A stretch of 64,000 nucleotides of DNA from Plecoglossus altivelis. Its lineage: Eukaryota > Chordata > Actinopteri > Osmeriformes > Plecoglossidae. A program made the position numbers and the translations under genes. A model generated the notes under the pieces. That model did not search any database. It saw only the letters and a list, made by a program, of their open reading frames with translations, and was not told the DNA's origin. The stretch covers positions 15,581,226 through 15,645,225 of the forward strand of contig BROE01000013.1 of the NCBI GenBank assembly GCA_036571765.1. Direction: 5' to 3'. Of this stretch, positions 38,101-51,162 are shown piece by piece; position 1 is the stretch's first letter; every line of letters starts with the position of its first letter.

Positions 38101-38420
38101 ATGGAGCGCCACTTGGCACACCTACCCAGCATCAGTGTGTTTGAAGTGGAGGAAGGAGCCAGCAGGGCCCAACAGACAAAGGGGATATAAAGAGAGGTCC
38201 TGGGCTGAAAGCTACTGATGAGAGTTGCTCCCTCGTCCAGCTGGACTAGAACCAAGGAGCAGAACCATCCGGATCTCGGATTGCACATCTAATGTCCCTT
38301 TCCTGGGCGGGAGAGGACATATATTAAGAGCTTCCCATTTCATTCGGTTATGAATAAGTTTCCTTTCCTTTCTGTCATATGCAGCACAGGCTATTCACCC
38401 GACTTTCTTAATTTATATTT

Positions 38421-38427
38421 CTCTGCG

Positions 38428-38474
<47 letters not shown>
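38421..38474. repeat. (CT)n microsatellite
   Basis: A nearly perfect CT run after 38436. It is followed by two further TCTCTTTAAA-type segments and a TTC-rich run to about 38533. Confidence 0.93.
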
Positions 38475-38480
<6 letters not shown>

Positions 38481-40279
38481 ACCTCTCTCTTTAAAGTCTC
38501 TCTTTAAAACTTTTTTTTTCTTCTTCTTCTCTCCTTTGCCAGCAGTGTCTCACTATACAGCCATTCATTTTTCCGGTCTTGACTCACTTTCATACTTGTA
38601 CTCCTTGACAAGTCCATTGCTGTAGCTGTGCCGGACGCATGGGCTTGGCCAAAGACAACAGTCTGGGAGGCGGCGTGGCAGGTAAGCAGGAGAGGGAGGC
38701 TGGCGTGGACTGTGTGCTCAGTGTCCACAGGCTCGCCTCAGATGGAAAGATCCCTTAGCCAGGCTGCCGAGCTCCACTCCAGGGGGACCCACAGCAACAC
38801 AAAGCCCATTTCTCTGGGAGATTGCTCCACTGTTTGCAGACATGAATAAAGCTGTCGGCTCCTCTGTGCTCCAAATTTACCAAGGGACTCCGCTCGCCCC
38901 CTCCCCTGTCACCTCTGGCTTAGAATTAACCAAAGGAGATGGCCCAACGTGAAGAGATGAGACACAGATGTTTCAGATGCCAGATTAAAAGGTACAGAAA
39001 GGAAGAAAGGAAGCTCATGGATAGTGATAGTGTTGTCCTCCTTGGCACAATGTGACAGACGAACCCTTTCAGATTCCTTAGAAAGGCGAATGGCTGCAGA
39101 TATCTGTTCTAAGTTAGGTTTTCTGAAGTTCAAGGTTGAGTTTTCATATACCTAAGGCATTCTTTTTTTAAAGATACAAATTCCCCAAAAGATAGTTGTG
39201 TTGGATTTATACAAGGAGTCCAACTGCTACAATAATATCCAGCCTCCTTGTGGGAGCTTAATACAAGACTGTCCAATGATAAGTTGTTTAGATTTAGTAG
39301 AATAAAAGTCATGTTGTCTTTAATATACAGTGCAGTGGTTGTACAGTTTGTGTGCTACAGCTCTCTTCAACCAGACGGCCCAAAACCAGGTTGAGTTGCA
39401 TCCAACACAAACAGCTCCAATCATGCCTGAGAACTGAGGGCCTTATTCAATGATTCACTGAGGTCAAGGGTCATGTCCCTGACCCATGCCATGTAGGAAC
39501 AGGAAGTGAGACTGATTTGTTGTCCTTCTCAAATGTTGGGCAGTGACTCCTCTCAGTTCGTTCTCAGACGAACCTACAGTAGCAAAGACCTTTTTAGTTT
39601 GTTTAGACAACCATAAAAGTATCCCTGCATAAGAATGAAAAGAAATTGCTGCTCACAGACCATGATTAATTGTTTAACAACATAACCTGTTACAGGTTTA
39701 GTATAAATTCAAAACTGCATGTGACATTTTGGTTCGTCTCCTACCCTGGTTTGAAGTGCTATATTTCCCTTGTCCATGTTTGGTGGGAGTTCTGTTTGAT
39801 GCTCTGGTCGTGGCACGTAGGGGTCCTGGAGAGAGGGATAGTCTGTTGCCTGTCTCAAAAAGAAAAGAAGCCAATCATAATCACTAAAGCGTCTGACGAA
39901 GAACTGAGCTTTTCTGGGCCTCATTGTCAGAATTAAGGCAGAGGGATTTGGAATATTTTCAAATCATATTCATCAATCAATATGTCAAAGTTAGAAGGTC
40001 CATGTTTGAATTGAGGATTCGCATGCATTGCAGTCGACAAAGGCAACGTATCTTTTCAAAAGCCTGCGATGGCTCCACAGCCAACACGACCTACAGTAGA
40101 AGAACCAATGTTTGTTTTCCACGGCAGCTTTGAATTTCCGTGTCGATTCCTGTTTTCACACATGTAGATGCAGGAGCACTCTGAACTGTTGTAAACCTGA
40201 GCAAGTGCTCGCTGCTCCCTTTCTCTCTTCCTGCTGGAGCTGCAGTCTTTGATGAGCCCCGTGCTGGGTCTGCACACGG

Positions 40280-40280
<1 letters not shown>
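38475..40280. other. Non-coding stretch without a recognisable gene
   Basis: Complex sequence. No open frame, RNA or mobile element can be supported. Confidence 0.42.

Positions 40281-40330
<50 letters not shown>
40281..40330. repeat. (GA)n microsatellite
   Basis: An uninterrupted GA run of about 48 bases. The Ser-Leu repeat frame on the minus strand is an artefact of it. Confidence 0.96.
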
Positions 40331-40333
<3 letters not shown>

Positions 40334-40530
40334 TCCTCTCAGCTCTCTGAAGTTCCTGCTACATTTCACAATGTATAAATCATTTGAACGCAGCTCGCTG
40401 TTGTCTTCCTCTCGGCTCTCCTCTCTCTCCCCATGAATGTGCCTGCTGAAAGAAAAACCGGGGAAAACAATAAAGTGTACACACTTCAAGTCAGGGCCAC
40501 ACTGAATGAGTCGCAAAGATCCACATTGTA

Positions 40531-41050
40531 CTGTCGCTATGCAAATCTTGGCATTATAAGGCATTCATTCTTGTCCCTGCAATTCCCTACAAGAAAGATT
40601 CTGAACAATGTCTCTTCAGTAATAATTAAGCTGATGGCCTATTATGCAGTATTGCAAATCAATACATGGGGTATTTGGCGTGGCTGAAGTGGGGAGTGTT
40701 GGCAGCGGGCCAACTCATCTCGCTGTGTGAATGAACCGATGCAGGTGCATCACAACTTGCCATCGCCCGTCAGAGAAGGAGGGGATGGATCCGTAACAAT
40801 GGCAGGCGTCCACTCCAGTCTAATTGTGCAAGGAGGCTTGCTCTCAAACCTTCCCTTTGTCTAGCAGGTGCTGCGGGAGTTTGTGTGCCTACCGTGTCAT
40901 TACATGCAAAGATGTTTGTGAGTTTGTGTATCAATGCACGCAGCATTCGGGCGCCAGTTAAGCTCCCACTTCTGACTTGTGCCTGTGTCACTGATTTGCG
41001 AGGACATGAAAGATGTACTTGCCTGGATTTGACGGCCACAATTCACAATT
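40531..41050. promoter_or_regulatory. Candidate enhancer-like non-coding region
   Basis: An octamer ATGCAAAT at 40539-40546 is followed by GTAATAATTAAGCTGATGG and GCAAATCAATACATGGGG in complex sequence without simple repeats. Confidence 0.27.
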
Positions 41051-41288
41051 AAATCTCCATACCATGTGTTGACCTTTTTTCAGCAACAATAATGATGATG
41101 ATTGGGAAGAAAAATCTCGTGTGATGCCGCTTTTTCCCAGCTGTCAAGTCCCCCCCCCCCAAACTCTCATGTTTTGATTTCCGCACATCCGATCAACCAT
41201 ACAGACTTGTTTATCAACCAGCTTAAATGGAAGTGGTCTTTTCATGTGTGTTTGAATGTGATATACTGTGGGATATGTGTTTATATTA

Positions 41289-41298
41289 AATAAATAAA
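41289..41298 (+). terminator. Possible polyadenylation signal (overlapping AATAAA pair)
   Basis: Two overlapping AATAAA hexamers are followed by a GT-rich stretch (GTTTTGCAGTGTTTATCTGT) that would suit a downstream element. No transcript is known to end here, and the A/T-rich context makes chance likely. Confidence 0.2.
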
Positions 41299-41774
41299 GT
41301 TTTGCAGTGTTTATCTGTTAGTTGTTTGCTTGGTACAGTTCTGTTTATCTCCGTGAGATAGTATTTTTTTGGCCTATTAGATGTTGTTTAGTTGTCATCA
41401 AAAGGCACTTTTCTATAAAAGTTCTTGTGTTTTGAAGGAGAACTGAATATCAGCATTAAAAATTTAATGGTATATTGCAAAACATCACTTCATAGATTTG
41501 GGGCAAGTGTAGGAGCAGATGTTACCGCAGTGATCTGTGAATAAGCAGGATTGTAGATAAAGACAGAGAGAACGGCTGTTAGATCTGCAGGAAGCAGCAC
41601 GGACCAGCTTCACATCCACTAGAAGAAAGTAGTACTAGAGCAGTCATGAACTGTTAGGGCATGTGTTTGATTCTGGCATCTTGGTTTTTGTTCCTCTTCC
41701 TCTCTCGTTTCTCCTCAGACCCTCCCTCGCCCTGTGTGAACTGACTAGAGATAGAGGCAAAGAGGCAAAGAGGC

Positions 41775-41775
41775 A

Positions 41776-41817
<42 letters not shown>

Positions 41818-41819
41818 AG
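41775..41819. repeat. (GA)n microsatellite
   Basis: GA run preceded by AGAGGCAA repeats. The minus-strand Ser-Leu frame over it is spurious. Confidence 0.93.
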
Positions 41820-43138
41820 CTTGAAGATTGTGAAAAGAAGTAATCATGGAGGGGGATCACTAAAGTATGCAGAAATGGAAAGAGAAACATATTTTAAGAA
41901 TAACTTAATGAATAATAAACATTTGAGCAACAGTAAGCCCTGTGGGCCTGGGTGTACTGCGACTGCGTTCTGAAAATCCTTCTGTGAAGACTGTGTGATG
42001 CCCTCTGTGTGCCTCCTATTTAATGAAATTTATAACAATTGTTCCCTAATCAGAACAAGTGCTTGTTTAAAATGCAAATATGTTCTTGTCTGTGACATGC
42101 TGCAATTAGCCAGAACAATGCAGTATTATTTCTGTGGGCTCTCTCAGTCCTCATCAAGGGCTTTGAGAATGGAACAATGATTGACCACCTGGTCCTGTTA
42201 CTGTAGCTAAATTTATTAAACACTCTGTCTCTTTAGAAAATCAATGGTTGATTGTATAAGATATCCAGGGTCAGGTGTGTTTTTTATGGAAAGACATAAT
42301 TAGCTTGACCTGTAACTTGCCAGTGTTACAGAGCTAGTCCCTACTGTATCTTACACTACTACTGTGTATTCAAGGAATTGCATTTTGCAACATTATCAAA
42401 CCGTTATCTTTGACATTTAATGAAATGACAGCGATTATTGTTTGTTTGTTTTTTGTGTGTGTTTTTTTTAAACAAAATAATAAATTTATTCAGAAAATCT
42501 ATTTAAACAGCAGGCATTGTACATTTTATTGTTTGACACATGGAATGGCTTTTACGTTTGCAACACAAACTGCTTATTACATTTCCATTCGGTGTTCTGA
42601 AACACATTTGACTAGCTAAAATCAATTTAGCATCCCTCCAGCTGGCATGTGATGAAATTATTGTGCCACAAATGTATCTGGGCATTAACACTTGGGAAGA
42701 CTTTGGAATTTTCTTCTCTGTTTGAGTCGTTACATATGGCCGGGCTGATTTTCATTACATGTTATCTCTACAGAGAGAAGTGTTTGTGTGGCATTCAAGA
42801 GCATTTTAATCAAGGAATCATTGCATATCGTAACTCAACTCAGTAGGCAAATCTTGAAGCAAATCCCTGTCTCTATTTACTTGCTAACTCGTGATGAACG
42901 CAAACAGGCTGTTTCTCAGAAGAATAGCACCAGGAAAAATGAGCCTGGCCTTGTCTCTGGAGGCAGTTTATAATTATTATATTGTGTCTCAATTTAACTT
43001 CATCAGAGCGCTCTCGTAGTTCAGTTCCACTGCGGGAAACGCCTGATGAATTCAGCTCATTCTGCTGCTCAGATGAATTAATTGGATTAAGAATCTGATA
43101 ATCAGTTTCTTTGTGCATTCAACCTTGCTTCTTCGCCA

Positions 43139-43205
43139 CCACACAAACATGTACGCAAACACGCAAACACGCACACACACAGACACACGCAAGTATACAC
43201 ACGTA
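43139..43205. repeat. Degenerate (CA)n tract
   Basis: CA dinucleotides with repeated ACGCAAAC units and a pure CACACACA core. Confidence 0.82.
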
Positions 43206-43859
43206 AGCCCCATCCCCACACACATAAACAGAATGCATACATGTGTTCATTTTTAATATTTGAATGCTGGAATCTCTTGAATATGGTCAAGGTTGGTCTG
43301 TTGTGTTAAATCGTCTCACATTAATGCATGCTGCTTTCAGGCATCTTTTGTGTAAAACAGTGTAATCAACAGTCATACATCTTCTTTGGTCACGTAAGAA
43401 AGTCTTCTCATTATTGCTTGTGGAATCACAGGTCCATAAGTGAGCTGAGGAGTTCTGGTTAGTACACAAAGTCAGATTGGAACTGTTTCACGCCATGTGA
43501 CGCTTTCGGACTTTCGTGATCCTTTAGATTAGCTCCACACGCATCTTAAAGACTCGGCTGCTGTTAGACAGTTTACCAGTCCAAACATGCTGTATGATGA
43601 GGAACAATTTACACAGCCTCCTCCTCATCATCAGAATCAGTAACACTCCAAAGATGGGGATGGCTGAGAAGTGAGGGGGTGGCGAGGTGGCGGAGAGGGA
43701 CCTGTGATTGGTGGGATGGTGGCAGGAGGAGATGCAAATTAGCGGCAACGCAAGCAGTGTAAAGAAGAATCAGAGAAAGGGAGAGAAAAAAGATTCCGAG
43801 GAAGTAAAGGAGACTGCGGGAGGGAGAGGGAGGGAGGGAGAGTTCACAGGCCCAGGCTA
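43206..43859. other. Non-coding stretch with a GGGA-rich patch
   Basis: Contains ATGCAAATTAG (octamer joined to a homeodomain core) at 43732-43742 and a GGGA-rich tract at 43817-43842. No gene is recognised. Confidence 0.4.
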
Positions 43860-44340
43860 CTCTAACACCTGCAGCCTCTGAGCACGTGTCAAGCTTATGA
43901 CATGGCAACAACACACCACGACACACTGCTCTTCAAGCCGCTCAATCACAGCCCTGCTAATCACATGCTAATTCATTTCCCCTTGTCCCCAGGTCACATC
44001 CATCATGTTAACAGCAAAATACCAGCACAGCGCCTAACTTTCACACCCCTCAAGAAAAAGTCTCGACAAATGATAATGATTTTTGTGCGTCAAAGTTTGT
44101 CACGGAACGGGGCAAATGTGCCCCGGTTATTTATTTTTTTTCCTCGTCAAATGATTTAGCAAATGATCAGATTGTCAGTATTATGAAAAAAAAAACGCAG
44201 AAATTATTCATTAGTGCCTATGTGTCTTACGCCGCGCTCCCAACACGCAGAGTGATTTGTTTTTAATCACGCTGATGTTTTGGTTTTATGTTCTGTGGGG
44301 TGGAAACTTTGTGCATCTTTTTAGTAATGAGAGTAAAAAT
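43860..44340. promoter_or_regulatory. Candidate enhancer-like block with a short perfect hairpin
   Basis: Complex sequence with AATGATAATGATTTTTG, AATTATTCATTAG and TTTTTAATCACGC. The inverted repeat CGGGGCA-AATG-TGCCCCG lies within it at about 44108-44125. No protein frame is supported. Confidence 0.3.
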
Positions 44341-47300
44341 GGGCTGCCATCTGCTTTTCTATTTACTAAACATTCTGGGTAAATCTGGGGAGTAGACTGG
44401 AGGCTAGACTCCAGAGTATAAAACAGATCCTTTCTTTTTGATCCTTGATTAAAATGGTGAGGGTAATATGACTACCTTTGAATTGAAGCAATTATTATAC
44501 CTTTGTGTTTGACATCAAAAGTACTTCTGTATGAATAGGCAGTTTCTCTATGTGTCAGGACGTGTAGTTAGTCACAGTGACTTGCTCTGCAATGTCTGAG
44601 ATCTTGTTTCATTTGAATACATCCATAATCATTACAGCCATTTCTGAAAGGGAGCGTTTGCTGAGACTTCAAAATGTCCCACAACAAGCTTGAACCATCA
44701 AATAGGAGTATAGCTGAATAGTCTTTAAATGCACTCATTAAAGCAATTGAATAATGTTGTGGTGTGGTGATCAGAGAACATCTTGTGTTCAATGAAGGGT
44801 TAAATAACAAGAGCCAGCAGCCGTTGATCCTATTTTAATTTCTTAGTTCCTCTTCTATTTGTCAGCTGTGAACAATACTCTTTGCAGTAAATTGCAAGCA
44901 GCTTTACACAGACGACATGTCTGAAGAACATTTTATGATCTAACTGGATTGTTCTTTCAGAACTGATGTTGTTTCGCGGACCTCGAGTCTGTGCAGAAGT
45001 TACTGGGTCACTGGATAACTGTTTGGTCTTTCTGTCTCGTCAGACTAGTCATGGACACAGCTAGCTCTGTCAAATAAACTATTTACTGATTATTTTCTTA
45101 CCTGTCCACTCACAACGGCTCCAATATATCCTCTCTTGAGTTCCATCAAAGCCTCTTTTAATACGCCTGGCATGCAGCTGAACAAACCAGCAGTGTTTGT
45201 GGGAAGGTGCATATTGTAAGTGTGGGCGTGCGTGTGTGTACGTTTGCTGACAAGGTACTATACCTACAGAAAAGGCAATGGAAAGTTTCCCATAACTTTA
45301 AAAGGTAAATTGTAGAGACTGTTCATTAGAGCAGAGGGAAATATCTATGCATTAAGCTTTTTCATATATAGCATGGCAATTTTAGCCTTTCAGCCCATGG
45401 CACTGCTGTGAAAAATCATATAGTTTTGGAGTTGTTCTGCAAGGCACACAGTATATTGATATTCAAGCTGGAATTGAATTCAATATGTCATCCCTGGGCA
45501 TTTCCCCCAGAGAATCACTCCTTTCTCTATAATTTCCATAGAAATTTTGTGTGCAAATGCAGTAATAGACACATTTATAACATCAAAAGGATTCAATTTT
45601 CTTTTCAATCACACAACAGTATGAATAGCTTTTTCCAGTGAACCTAACAACGCGACGCCATTACCACATGCTAAAGGATGGGTTCCCTCCACTTGCTTTT
45701 ATGAAAGTGTGTCAAACAATTTAGCATGTCTCCCATTTGTTCTAAGAAAACGGGAGCTGTCAAACAGGTTTGTTTCTAATTTGTCAGACGGACGTCTTTT
45801 TTTTCCCAATTGCGGAGGGTATTCAGCACTGATGCATATATATATTAATGCAGACTGTTAGTCTCTTTAATACATTAACTCCACTTCTACAGAGTTCACA
45901 GGGCCTGAGGATGACATCTACTGTTGGCTAATTACAGTTGGTAAATTATGTGGAAAAAGATGACATGCAGAGCAAAGCTGTGATTGCTGCACATTGAGTG
46001 TCTGGCTGGCTGGGAATGCAGCCACTGTTCCAATAGTGAAGTGATGAAAGCAAACATTTTTACCTCAATCGTGTGATGGCTCCGTTAGAGCACTTTGTCG
46101 AAAGGTTACAGTAAATGACTGCAATGGCTGAGTTCCTCCTCTTTCAACCATATTTTACCCACTCTGCTCAACTGTGTGGTTCTACCCTGGAATGGTTTCA
46201 AATAAGCCAAAGTAGTGAATGGACAACATAAAAGGTTCCAGACAGAAAGCGACTTTCATGTTTGGATGTTGATCATTTGTGCCAGACGTCTTGCGGGCAC
46301 ACAGTGTTTTAGCATTATACATGCTCTTATTCTTCTTCATTAACGTAACGAATGCTCATCAACGTTTGTTTTGTCAATCCCTTTTTTTTAGGAATAGTAC
46401 TCGCTAAATTCACCACCTCATCCTTAATTCATTTGGGATGTTTACCTCGCTAAGATTGAACGTAAAATTAATTGAGTTCAAAAGAAAATCGTGACTACAC
46501 ACTGAGTCTCCCCGGTCTTCTTATCTGTTTCAGTAGACAGGCTGACCTGGTGTTGATCTCAAAACAGAAGGTTAGAGCAGATGGCTTGCAATGTGAATCA
46601 CCTTCAGCTATCTCTAACGTAACACCATCAGGCAGGTAATCGCTAAAAACTGCCTGTTCAGAAAGGTTTGTTTACTCTGCAGTTAAAGAAACATGCACAT
46701 CCCCAAGTATATTAAGTACCATACATTATTCACAGAGAAGGTTATTGAGGATAAGTATTTGAAGGAGCGGATTAATGACAACAAGGATTGTCTGTCAGTC
46801 ATCTCTCAAAAGAACAGCCAAAAGGCTTTAATTCTTCAGAGAAGACGCCAATGCGAGATTGCCAGAAAGTCACAAATCAAAATAGGATTCTAATACCTTC
46901 TAAGCATACACATCATCAAACCCGATCTCTCCCAGGCATTCATCAGATTAATATACACACACATTTAAAAAATAAGTGTGCCTCAGTTTGTCTACAGAGG
47001 TATTGAACAAGAGTGAAAATCCATATTCATGTCAGTCAACAACAGCCTGCAGACATTGGACGTCAAGTTACAGTACTCTGCACTCAAACGAAAAACAGAA
47101 AGAGATTTAAACACTGCACACTGAATGATTTTAAGATTAGCACTTGCAGATATGGATTTTTTCCTCTACGCCCTGTATATATTTTGCTGTTTAGATTGAC
47201 ATGTATTTATTCAATTTGGCCATTTATTCCATCGCCCAAAAACAACTCTATGTCAATGAGTATAGATCCTGCACTCTGTGGAATAAGTAAAGGAATTGTC

Positions 47301-49533
47301 CGCCCATTATACAGTTGGTCAGTATTCATTCATTTATTTATGCATCTGAACTGCCTATTCCCCTATTAACGAATCTGCTTTGAGACTCTGGTCTGTTCTT
47401 CATCCTGCAGTACGCCATCAAGCTGCTAACTCAAATAAAGCACTTCCTGGATATAGGTCTTTGGCAGCAGAATACCTACAGCTAGGTGTTGATTGGATTG
47501 AGGGGTGTTTGATGCTGGCTATCAGGTATTCATAGTGGCGTGAAACATCGAAATATCCAGAGAGATGTTGATGAAATCATCCAAGGGTTCCAAGCCTAGC
47601 CTACCATCTGGTGTGAGTCTGTGTGAGAAACAGCTGGACCGGGCCATGCTGCCCTGCTAGCCTGCTGCCTTCCAACACTGTCAAGATGGCCAGCCTAATA
47701 ATCCTGATATCCAGAGATGGACATGCTCTATTTGCTTATAAAAGACTCCTACATTTTGAGCACATAGTTACTCTGCATTTTAGAAAAAAGGCTGGTTTAC
47801 GGAAATAAAATTTGCTGTCATTTATTGGGCACTATCCCGTAAACACATACATCACTGATACATTATTCATTTAGAAAATCAAGAAATATAGTGCCTTCCA
47901 AATATTTCTTGATTCTCTCCGGCCAGACTTGTTCAGTTTTTTTTTCTTGTATTGCTTTTTATAGTTTTCAGCATTTCAGGAGGGCTGTCAGGAGACAGGC
48001 TGGCTGGTCCATCATTTGGTAGCGTGAATGCGTCCTTCCCAGGGTACCCTTCTTTGTTCTGTCCCCTGAGTCAGGCTAGAGGCAGTGGCTTCAGGGCCTG
48101 TGCAAGACACAAACATGAACGCCATTGCACCTGACAGCATGTTCACTTCTAAACTCATTGTAGTGACAGGGGAGCTACTTCAGGGTGGATAATTGTATCC
48201 TGGGTCTACTGCACGCTGGTTATTATTGATTCATGGAAAGCAGAATGAACTCCTTGTAAATGTAAAAAAAATACATTTAAGAGTCCATTCTCCTCCGCTA
48301 AAATCACAGCTCCAGCTATCTGCTTTTGTCACTCTCAGCTCTGCTCTCTGCCAGCCCAGCTTTTAAGGGCTGGCAGGCTTGGAAGGAGGTTGTATTTAAC
48401 AGAGCTGACAGGTCCGGCCGTAGTGCAGTTGTCTGGGCTTTTATTTTCCTACACGGGATCTGCTTTTGAAAGGCACAGAGCGTTCGAATGAAGTTCTCTC
48501 TGACTAAGACAGCTAGGTTCCACATGGGAGTCCAACTGGAGCAGCATGACTATCTCTCTGTAAGGAGAAGCACATCTCAGCCTGCTGGATCTTCAGCTCT
48601 CAACCCGGAGGATTCCGCCTACTCTTTCAGTTGCACCTTTTGGAGAATTAGGAGAGGGAAACGTTGAACCGCAGAAAACTTTAAAAACCTGCAAAAATGT
48701 CCTAATAACAATCCCAGGCAAAATTCAGTATTCTCAGCCACAAGAACGTGCAGCAAACAGCAACACACAAAAGTACGACAGCTGAAAAATTGAGGTGTAA
48801 AAATAGCAATGTGTTCTATTAAATATATTATAATGTATTTGTCATTTTTCCATATAGTATTTTGCACCCTATTAGTGTCTTAAAGTAAAGTCAAATTCTA
48901 AAGGTATTTCTACATCATGTTATGGTATACAAAGTAGAGTTCTTTGCAGGATCCGTCCTCTCATCTATAGTTATTCCGAAGAGCTTGACTGATTAGAAAC
49001 TACTGTCTCCAGCTGTGCTGTGTGACAGAGCCACCCCCCAGGCTACACCGCAGCACACCCCTGGCTCATGTGGGAGGGACCGCCATGGGACTGTTTAAGA
49101 CAGGGCCCGGGGCCAGAAATAAGCCTTCAAGGGACTGCAATCTCAGCGCCACGCGTGTGCTGAACCCAGCCCCACCATGTTCCACAATCTTTTTTAACAA
49201 GTTCCAAATTACTAGATACATTAAGTTACATTTTTTGTGCTACCACCTCCTGTAATTTTGGGTGAGGGCATTGTATATTGTTATATCATTGTAAACACAG
49301 GCCGGACCGCAGGGCATGAGGTCACATCCAGAGGGCCTGCCAGCTTAATTAGAGCCTGGAGTTTTCCTAGTTCTGCCTGCCCAGGGACAGATTGGACTGG
49401 CCTGGCTGGCAGCTGTTCTTCTTCACAGTCATTCATGGGGACACAGAGAAAAAAGGGAGTGATAGGAAAATGACAATGTTCCCTCCAGCTGCACAACTGG
49501 AAACCATCTGGAAGGAGAAACTAGCTGAAACCC
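44341..49533. other. Long A/T-rich non-coding stretch
   Basis: About 5.2 kb of A/T-rich complex sequence with almost no simple repeats. An AATAAA lies near 47804. Short frames such as 47013-47369 (+) have no domain resemblance. No RNA gene or mobile element is recognised. Confidence 0.45.
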
Positions 49534-49634
49534 GCTCCTCCTCTCCTCTCCACCTTTTCTCCTCCTCACTTCCACAGGTCCCCTCCTCGAGTCCTCCTCT
49601 CTTCATCTCCTCAACTCCCCTCCTTCTTTTCAGA
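49534..49634. repeat. CT/CCT-rich polypyrimidine tract
   Basis: Pyrimidine-rich sequence of CTCCTC units ending TCCTTCTTTTCAG. It is a possible splice acceptor, but the sequence beyond does not look coding. Confidence 0.7.
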
Positions 49635-51162
49635 AACCTCCTTTTTTCACACAGCCAGAGGCAAGGTCTTGGCACCATCTTTCATTTGCTTATAAAAACA
49701 TGTTATTCCTGATTTACTTTTGAAATTTTCCCAGGATAAAGGAATTAAGCAGTCATTTCCTTTTCTCGTAAATGTTAGTGTTGTAAATAGTGAAGGGAAA
49801 ATAATTGTATAATTGTGTTCGATGGAGCAGGCTGTGTTCTTTGCATCGGTGTCATCTGTGGACTGCCTAAAAGCATATATCTGCAGGCCAGTACAGTTTC
49901 AATGGATGAAGCTGATCCTCCATTAAACTTCCCTGGCTGAGATAATTTAGGTTTTGATGTCATACTGAGACTACTGCAGACAGGGTGACAGTTTGTTATC
50001 GTGACACGTGTTGGCATGCTGGCAGGAATGTGCCCAAACATGAGCTCCAGGCCCTGAGTTCCATTTTTTTCTTTTTTTTCTGTGAGGGAGTAACAATGAG
50101 AGAAACAGAAACATTTACAAATGTGCCAGATTTTACAGATGAAGAGTTAATTAGAAACAGGAAAAGAGTAGCCAGGGAAGAATTGACATGGAAAACAAGG
50201 AACAAAAAGATTATGATTATCGGGAGGATTATAAGAATGGCCATCAAGAGACCACTTCAATGAAGGAAAGAGGAAGTGGATGAATATCTTCTGCGTTGTC
50301 CATTTGTGCGTCTGGGACTCGAATCAAGACTTCCTGAATTGACAGGAAGCCGCACACATGTCACCGCTGCAGATATTAAGTGTGCACAGGAAAGGGGCGG
50401 GGTCGGCAAAGGCTTCTGGACTTGGCATGGCCAGACAGCAACATTGTGTCGAGCATGCTCAGTGAGCGCTGAGTCTGCTCTGGCCATTCATCCACGCCAG
50501 TCTAGCCTCCATGGCTGTGATTACCATTGTCATCCTCTTTTAGCAACCCTCTGTGCAGATGGCCTGTGTGCTGAGAGTGCCAGGGGAGAAGAGACCGCCT
50601 CTGTTACACGCCATTTCTCCCTGCCCTCTACTCTCTCCCTTTCTCTCCCCCCTCCCTCTCTCAATCTTTCCCTCGCTTTCCCGCTCTCGCTCTCCTCTGC
50701 CTCTCATCTTTGTCCTGTAAAAGGCATCACAGGGAAGTAGTTTCGGTGGTTTTATGTTATTGCGTTGGTGAGTTGGATTCTGTTACATGGGTTTGTCTAA
50801 TATCCCGTTGGCTGTTCGATGCATCTTTCAACAGCAGTGATGATAATACATTGTGTAATATTCCTTATTAATTACTGGTGCAGAATCAACGTTTCATCTG
50901 TGTTTCCAGCTTCATACAGCCGGAGAAACAGTAGTTATGGATCAGATATGAGTGAGGCCCATAGCTTGAGGTGGTCCCTCCTGGCACAGGGCTGGGGCTC
51001 AGGGAGAGATCCCAGCCGCTCATAGCCTGGAGCAGTGGAGCTCTCTTGCTCCTCTCCACCTGCAACTATTAGACCTACTCCAATGCAACCACAGAGGTTT
51101 GGCCACTGCAGGCTTAGGGATGGATGTTCCGCAGTTTTAGACAAGCTTGCTGTGGTAATGTT
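49635..51162. other. Non-coding stretch with a tRNA-like hairpin and a CT tract
   Basis: Holds a 7-bp perfect hairpin at 50330-50349 next to a box-B-like sequence (see findings) and a CT-rich tract at 50620-50706. No gene is supported; the 154-codon frame at 50276-50740 runs into the CT tract. Confidence 0.38.
50620..50706. repeat. CT-rich polypyrimidine tract
   Basis: CTCTC and CCCTCC units with GCTCTCGCTCTC near the end. It is low-complexity. Confidence 0.8.

Larger units (their letters stand above)
32781..38420. other. Long non-coding stretch without a recognisable gene
   Basis: About 5.6 kb of ordinary complex sequence. It holds a short GT run (34253-34280), a triple 10-mer (34753-34786), a CT-rich patch (35066-35185) and a G-rich quadruplex-prone patch (36859-36900). 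Open frames are all near or under 120 codons, on both strands, with no recognisable domain or splice structure. Confidence 0.45.
41051..43138. other. A/T-rich non-coding stretch
   Basis: Includes an 11-base C run (41150-41160), overlapping poly-A signals (41289-41298), a GA microsatellite near 41.8 kb and an octamer at 42072-42079. No gene is recognised. Confidence 0.42.

Noticed and set aside
47889..47912. TAGTGCCTTCCAAATATTTC resembling a Tc1-like transposon end
   Set aside because: Only about 15 bases match from memory of such ends. No partner terminal repeat or transposase remnant was found nearby. A similar CAGTGCCTTCCAAAAG at 3230 is equally isolated.
50276..50740. 154-codon plus-strand frame
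   Set aside because: The last part is the CT tract and the first part overlaps the tRNA-like hairpin. No protein family is recognised.
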